DNA of 16,252 bases from DYEC01 sp034434695 (GTDB taxonomy: Bacteria > Chloroflexota > Anaerolineae > Anaerolineales > Anaerolineaceae): positions 1 through 16,252 of the forward strand of contig DAOTYY010000057.1 of assembly GCA_034434695.1 (NCBI GenBank), read 5' to 3'. Of the stretch, positions 13,384 to 16,252 are shown in pieces. Each line of letters starts with the position of its first letter. Positions within the stretch are counted from its first letter, which is position 1. A program made the position numbers and the translations under genes. The notes under the pieces were generated by a model, which was not told where the DNA came from, searched no databases, and saw only the letters and a program-made list of their open reading frames with translations.

Positions 13384-15734
13384 TCCTCACCCGCCGGCGG
13401 AGCAGCATCACCCCAATCCAGAATTTCGCGCACCTGCGAATTGGGCAGCGCCGGACCGATGATTTTTTTGTTTTCCATTTCATCTATCAACCGGGCAGCG
13501 CGTGTATAGCCGATGCGCATTTTACGCTGGAGCATGGTAATTGAAGCGCGACCCTCACGACGCACCAGATCAATGGCTTCAGGTAGCAACGGGTCACCCT
13601 CATCCAGTTTCATATCACTCCACAATGGCGTCTGACGGAGCGGCACACCGCGTGGTAAGCTGTCATCTATTGGCGGAGTTGCTTGTGGAACACTGATACG
13701 CGATGCCTCCAACCGCCAGTAATCTACCAGACGCTGAATTTCGCTATCCGAAACATATACCCCTTGCAAGCGCACCGGTGCAGAAGCATCCGGAGCCTGA
13801 AAGAGCATGTCGCCCCGTCCCAGCAAGCGCTCTGCACCCGGCTGATCCAGAATCACGCGACTGTCCACCCCCGAAGCAACAGTAAAGGCGATGCGCGCTG
13901 GAAAATTTGCCTTGATCAAGCCGGTCAGCACATCTACCGAAGGGCGCTGCGTTGCCAGCACGAGGTGAATGCCGGTGGCGCGCGCCAGTTGTGCCAGACG
14001 GGTAATGCTGCGCTCGGTCTCTTCCGGCGCCAGCATCATCAAATCCGCTAATTCATCTACCACCACCACAAGGTAAGGAAGTTTCTCATCAGGATGGCGA
14101 GCGTTAAATTCCTGGATATTGCGTGAACCATTGCGGGCAAATTTCTGGTAACGGCTGTCCATCTCGCGCATCATCCATTGCAGGGCGCTGATAACACGCT
14201 CCGCCTCGACCACAACAGGCGCCAGTAAATGTGGAACGCCATTGTAATTGGTCAATTCAACGCGTTTGGGATCCACCAGTACCAGCCGCAGGTCTGCCGG
14301 CGTGTTATAGAGCAGCAAAGCACAAAGGATGGCATTCACACATACCGACTTACCCGAGCCGGTGGTACCGGCGATCAACAGATGAGGCAGCGCGGTCAAA
14401 TCCACCGCATGAGCCTCACCAGAAACATCCTTCCCCAAAGCCAGACGCAGACTGGAGCGCACCTTCTTGAATTTTTCACTTTCCAGCACTTCGCGTAATG
14501 TGACGCGGCTGATTTCCTCATTAGGCACCTCAATGCCGACGTAATTGCGTCCAGGGACAGGCGCCTGAATGCGAATGCGCGGCGCCGCCAGCGCCAGCGC
14601 AAGATCATCCGCAAGCGCCACAATCTTGCCTACCCGCACACGCACCCTTCCACTGCGTCCCTCGACAAAATCTGGCTCGACGCCAAACTGGGTGACAGTT
14701 GGTCCACGATGAATCTCTACCACGTGCGCAGGCGCGCCAAAGGAAGCCAGTGTCTCCTCAATAATGCGGGCGCGGTCGTAATCGGTATTGGTCTGCAGCG
14801 CAGCGCGGGTCGGCGAGTCGAGAATCGTTTCCAGTTCCGGCAACTTCCAGCCTACTGGCGCAGACTTTGCTGCGGGTTGCGGCGGAGACGCTACGACAGC
14901 AGTGGATGCAGGTTGAGGAGAAGCCTCAGGCGCAGCGCGCTCAACAGCCGATGGACGCACCGCCGATATGCTGGTTCTGGCAGGTGGCGTCAGCGGACGG
15001 AAATCCGGTGGAAGCTCAACAGGACCTTCTGTCTCTTCAATTCTAGGGATAGAACGCATCGGGCGCGCAGAATTTGCGGCTCGATGATGCCTGGCTTCGC
15101 GCGCCTGGGTTTGTAGCCAGACTGCCAGTTGACCAACAGAAACATCCAGAGTAAAAATTAGTGCAATTAACAACCAGGAGAGCAAGATAACCACCGTCCC
15201 GGCTTTGCCAATGCCACCGACCAGCAAACGTTCGGCTACCGCCCCAAGGAAACCACCTCCCTGACCCTGATTTGCCATTTCCCAACCGCCGCCCTGCAGG
15301 AGGTGAATCCAACTCAGGACATTCCAGTACAACAAAACCAATCCCACCACCCGCTCCAGTGAAGGAGCAGGAATACGTTCAACATTGCGAAACACCAGCC
15401 ACAACCCGGCCAGAACCAGCGCTAACGGAAGGATAAATGCTCCCCGACCGGAAATCGCATAAAGAATATCCACCCAAAGCTGGGTAAGCTGACCGCGCTG
15501 CGCTGAAAGCAGGCTGAGAATGGTAACCAATCCCAAAAGGGCCAATACAACGCCAAGGATATCCAGTTTCCGCTCATTGGAAAGACGACTCCACCATCCC
15601 CCTACGGTGCCCCGTTGTACAGGGGTGGACTTGCGCACGGGTTTGCGCGGCGCCTGCTTTTGAGAAGAACGAGAGAGCTTTACAGGCGCTCTGGATTTCG
15701 AATGCGATTTTGCAGGACTTGAACGTTTCGCCAC
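13380..15734 (-). CDS. ftsK: DNA translocase FtsK/SpoIIIE
   Basis: A 784-residue septal DNA pump that moves chromosomes through the closing division septum. After a Lys/Ser/Pro-rich cytoplasmic start (1-45) come about four transmembrane helices (58-78, 98-116, 126-147, 178-196). An Ala/Pro-rich linker spans roughly 220-290, and the alpha/beta motor spans about 300-680. Walker A is GTTGSGKS (456-463) and Walker B is VVVVDE (556-561). ATQRPSVDV (594-602) is the conserved sensor region. The C-terminal winged-helix gamma domain (about 715-770), which in FtsK reads KOPS/SRS sites, contains SITMLQRKMRIGYTRA. The start is GTG at 15732-15734, followed by MAKRSS; GGAAAG lies upstream. It overlaps rsmE by four bases. 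Family and role are certain. Confidence 0.96.
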   Translation of the reverse strand: MAKRSSPAKSHSKSRAPVKLSRSSQKQAPRKPVRKSTPVQRGTVGGWWSRLSNERKLDILGVVLALLGLVTILSLLSAQRGQLTQLWVDILYAISGRGAFILPLALVLAGLWLVFRNVERIPAPSLERVVGLVLLYWNVLSWIHLLQGGGWEMANQGQGGGFLGAVAERLLVGGIGKAGTVVILLSWLLIALIFTLDVSVGQLAVWLQTQAREARHHRAANSARPMRSIPRIEETEGPVELPPDFRPLTPPARTSISAVRPSAVERAAPEASPQPASTAVVASPPQPAAKSAPVGWKLPELETILDSPTRAALQTNTDYDRARIIEETLASFGAPAHVVEIHRGPTVTQFGVEPDFVEGRSGRVRVRVGKIVALADDLALALAAPRIRIQAPVPGRNYVGIEVPNEEISRVTLREVLESEKFKKVRSSLRLALGKDVSGEAHAVDLTALPHLLIAGTTGSGKSVCVNAILCALLLYNTPADLRLVLVDPKRVELTNYNGVPHLLAPVVVEAERVISALQWMMREMDSRYQKFARNGSRNIQEFNARHPDEKLPYLVVVVDELADLMMLAPEETERSITRLAQLARATGIHLVLATQRPSVDVLTGLIKANFPARIAFTVASGVDSRVILDQPGAERLLGRGDMLFQAPDASAPVRLQGVYVSDSEIQRLVDYWRLEASRISVPQATPPIDDSLPRGVPLRQTPLWSDMKLDEGDPLLPEAIDLVRREGRASITMLQRKMRIGYTRAARLIDEMENKKIIGPALPNSQVREILDWGDAAPPAGEE

Positions 15735-15763
15735 AGCGATTTTCTCTTTCCGAGATGCTTTTT

Positions 15764-15781
15764 TATGATTTTATCATACCA
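15764..15781 (-). promoter_or_regulatory. ftsK promoter -10 inside an inverted repeat
   Basis: On the minus strand TGG (15779-15781) precedes TATGAT (15773-15778), an extended -10, followed by TAAAAT. TATGAT-TTT-ATCATA (15764-15778 on the plus strand) is a perfect 6-base inverted repeat over the -10 and start site and might be an operator. Transcription would start about 32 bases before the GTG. Confidence 0.4.
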
Positions 15782-15786
15782 AAAGA

Positions 15787-15820
15787 AACAAAAACTCCTA
15801 CTATCTCCCCCCTCGGGAGT
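15787..15820 (-). terminator. Weak terminator-like hairpin upstream of ftsK
   Basis: On the minus strand ACTCC (15816-15820) can pair with GGAGT (15795-15799), which is followed at once by TTTTTG and a T-rich tract. A competing stem CTCCC/GGGAG (15805-15819) also exists. It could end transcripts coming from the small gene at 15929-16069. The stem is short, so the call is tentative. Confidence 0.3.
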
Positions 15821-15862
15821 AATGAATACAGGCAAAAAAGCCCCTCCCAATCGCCGACCGTT

Positions 15863-15894
15863 CAGGACACGGCTGATTTCAGCCACCTGTCCTG
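15863..15894. repeat. 32-base hairpin between the small gene and ftsK
   Basis: CAGGACA (15863-15869) pairs with TGTCCTG (15888-15894), and inside it GGCTG (15871-15875) pairs with CAGCC (15880-15884) around a 4-base loop ATTT: twelve base pairs in all, with an asymmetric 1/3-base internal loop. A run of six T (minus strand) follows only about 20 bases later, so it is not a standard intrinsic terminator. It could stabilise the 3' end of the small gene's mRNA or be a protein-binding site. Confidence 0.6.
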
Positions 15895-15946
15895 CCGACA
15901 ACTGGTAGTATAAAGGCAGAATTTCAGCCTACCCCTGTCCTCTGCC
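15876..15946. repeat. Imperfect direct repeat across the end of the small gene
   Basis: ATTTCAGCC followed by CCTGTCCT and GCC occurs at 15876-15896 and again, with a few inserted bases, at 15921-15946; the copies are offset by 45 bases. On the minus strand the second copy covers the last codons and stop of the 46-residue ORF, and the first forms one arm of the hairpin. It looks like a local duplication. Confidence 0.5.
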
Positions 15947-16069
15947 AAGAACCAGCACGGCCGCGATGGCCAGGCCAACAATAATGAAGGCGATGACAGC
16001 CCCGGCGACATCGAAGCCTTGCCCTTGCTGAGCAACGGGCGAAAGCCAACCAATCATCAAGCCGCTCAT
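15929..16069 (-). CDS. Small single-helix membrane peptide (46 residues)
   Basis: Minus-strand ATG at 16067-16069 is preceded by AAAGGAG with eight bases of spacing, one of the best ribosome sites in the window. The product begins MSGLMIGWLSPVAQQGQGFD and has one strongly hydrophobic helix at about 22-42 (GAVIAFIIVGLAIAAVLVLG), ending in RGQG and TAG (15929-15931). I recognise no family. Such peptides are often regulators or small subunits of membrane complexes, but no partner can be named. It lies upstream of ftsK in the same direction, with a hairpin between them. The frame stays open beyond the TAG for about 78 codons. The start signal and clean helix argue for a real gene; the lack of a known family keeps confidence moderate. 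Confidence 0.6.
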   Translation of the reverse strand: MSGLMIGWLSPVAQQGQGFDVAGAVIAFIIVGLAIAAVLVLGRGQG

Positions 16070-16129
16070 GGTCTCATCTCCTTTCTTGTTAAGGTTCAAT
16101 TTTAAAATCGCGCAAATTACAAACTCACC
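16070..16129. other. Intergenic segment with an 8-base inverted repeat arm
   Basis: Besides the ribosome site of the small gene this holds GTTCAATT (16094-16101), the exact reverse complement of AATTGAAC (16140-16147) in the end of the next gene. No clear promoter or terminator is seen; TAAAAT on the minus strand lacks a -35. Confidence 0.35.
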
Positions 16130-16252
16130 TTACGCAGCCAATTGAACGGGATTGAGTTCCCGAAGAGCAGCGTAAGCCGATTGGATAGCGCGTACGTACA
16201 ATTTTGATTTGAGAGCAAAGTGATTGAGTTTGGTGTTGCCTTTGAGCAGTTC
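16130..16252 (-). CDS. C-terminal end of an unidentified protein (partial, runs off the window)
   Basis: The last 40 codons of a minus-strand gene end at TAA (16130-16132). The peptide is basic and helical, with KGNTKLNHFALKSKLYVRA early on and ALRELNPVQLAA at the end. The base composition fits coding sequence and the frame is open to the edge. The pattern recalls the C-terminal tails of some DDE transposases, but I cannot confirm this from 40 residues, and the visible sequence shows no catalytic residues. If it is a transposase, an element boundary should lie within the following 50-60 bases. Confidence 0.45.
   Translation of the reverse strand, partial: ELLKGNTKLNHFALKSKLYVRAIQSAYAALRELNPVQLAA

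Noticed and set aside
15862..16053. 63-codon minus-strand frame overlapping the small membrane peptide gene
   Set aside because: No ribosome site and no coherent helix; the alternative frame has both.

Overview
The window is about 16 kb of bacterial chromosome with roughly 50-58 % GC by eye. Protein style, including the Sua5, RsmI and FtsK sequences and a decayed membrane-protein gene that I recall as common in Chloroflexota, suggests a Chloroflexota (Anaerolineae-like) bacterium. This placement is an inference from memory of homologues, not a search result. The one tRNA gene does not encode its CCA end. Several promoters have near-consensus sigma-70 elements (TTGAC(T/C), 17-base spacer, TATA(A/C)T), and extended -10 boxes (TGn before the hexamer) recur.

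Layout. (1) 1-4781, mostly minus strand: a five-gene operon starting at a strong promoter near 4850-4880. In order of transcription it encodes a Gfo/Idh/MocA oxidoreductase, a DegT/DnrJ/EryC1/StrS aminotransferase, a cupin, an L-fucose/L-arabinose isomerase-fold protein, and a uroporphyrinogen-decarboxylase-like protein cut to about half length. Tiny gaps and a TAATG overlap tie the genes together. This looks like an uncharacterised carbohydrate or cyclitol oxidation/transamination route, and a possible operator lies over its transcription start. (2) 4975-7006, plus strand: a membrane-anchored HtrA/DegP-type protease overlapping an alpha/beta hydrolase. (3) 7032-8300: YchF on the minus strand, with a divergent tRNA-Leu(CAA) that has its own promoter and terminator. 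(4) 8307-9719, minus strand: an anchored rhodanese and a PflX-type (COG1313) radical SAM protein. (5) 9742-10710, minus strand: a flavodoxin followed by a decayed membrane-protein gene. (6) 10857-12561, plus strand: Sua5 (tRNA t6A synthesis) and RsmI (16S rRNA methylation), both with signs of leaderless transcription. (7) 12583-15734, minus strand: FtsK, whose stop overlaps the start of RsmE (16S m3U1498 methyltransferase). (8) 15735-16252: a hairpin and duplicated sequence, a 46-residue one-helix membrane peptide gene with a strong ribosome binding site, and the C-terminal end of an unidentified gene running off the window.

The middle and right parts are mostly core housekeeping: translation accuracy (YchF, tRNA-Leu, Sua5, RsmI, RsmE), chromosome segregation (FtsK) and envelope proteolysis (HtrA). 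The accessory interest lies in the sugar operon at the left, the pseudogene near 10 kb, and the small ORF/hairpin region at the right edge.
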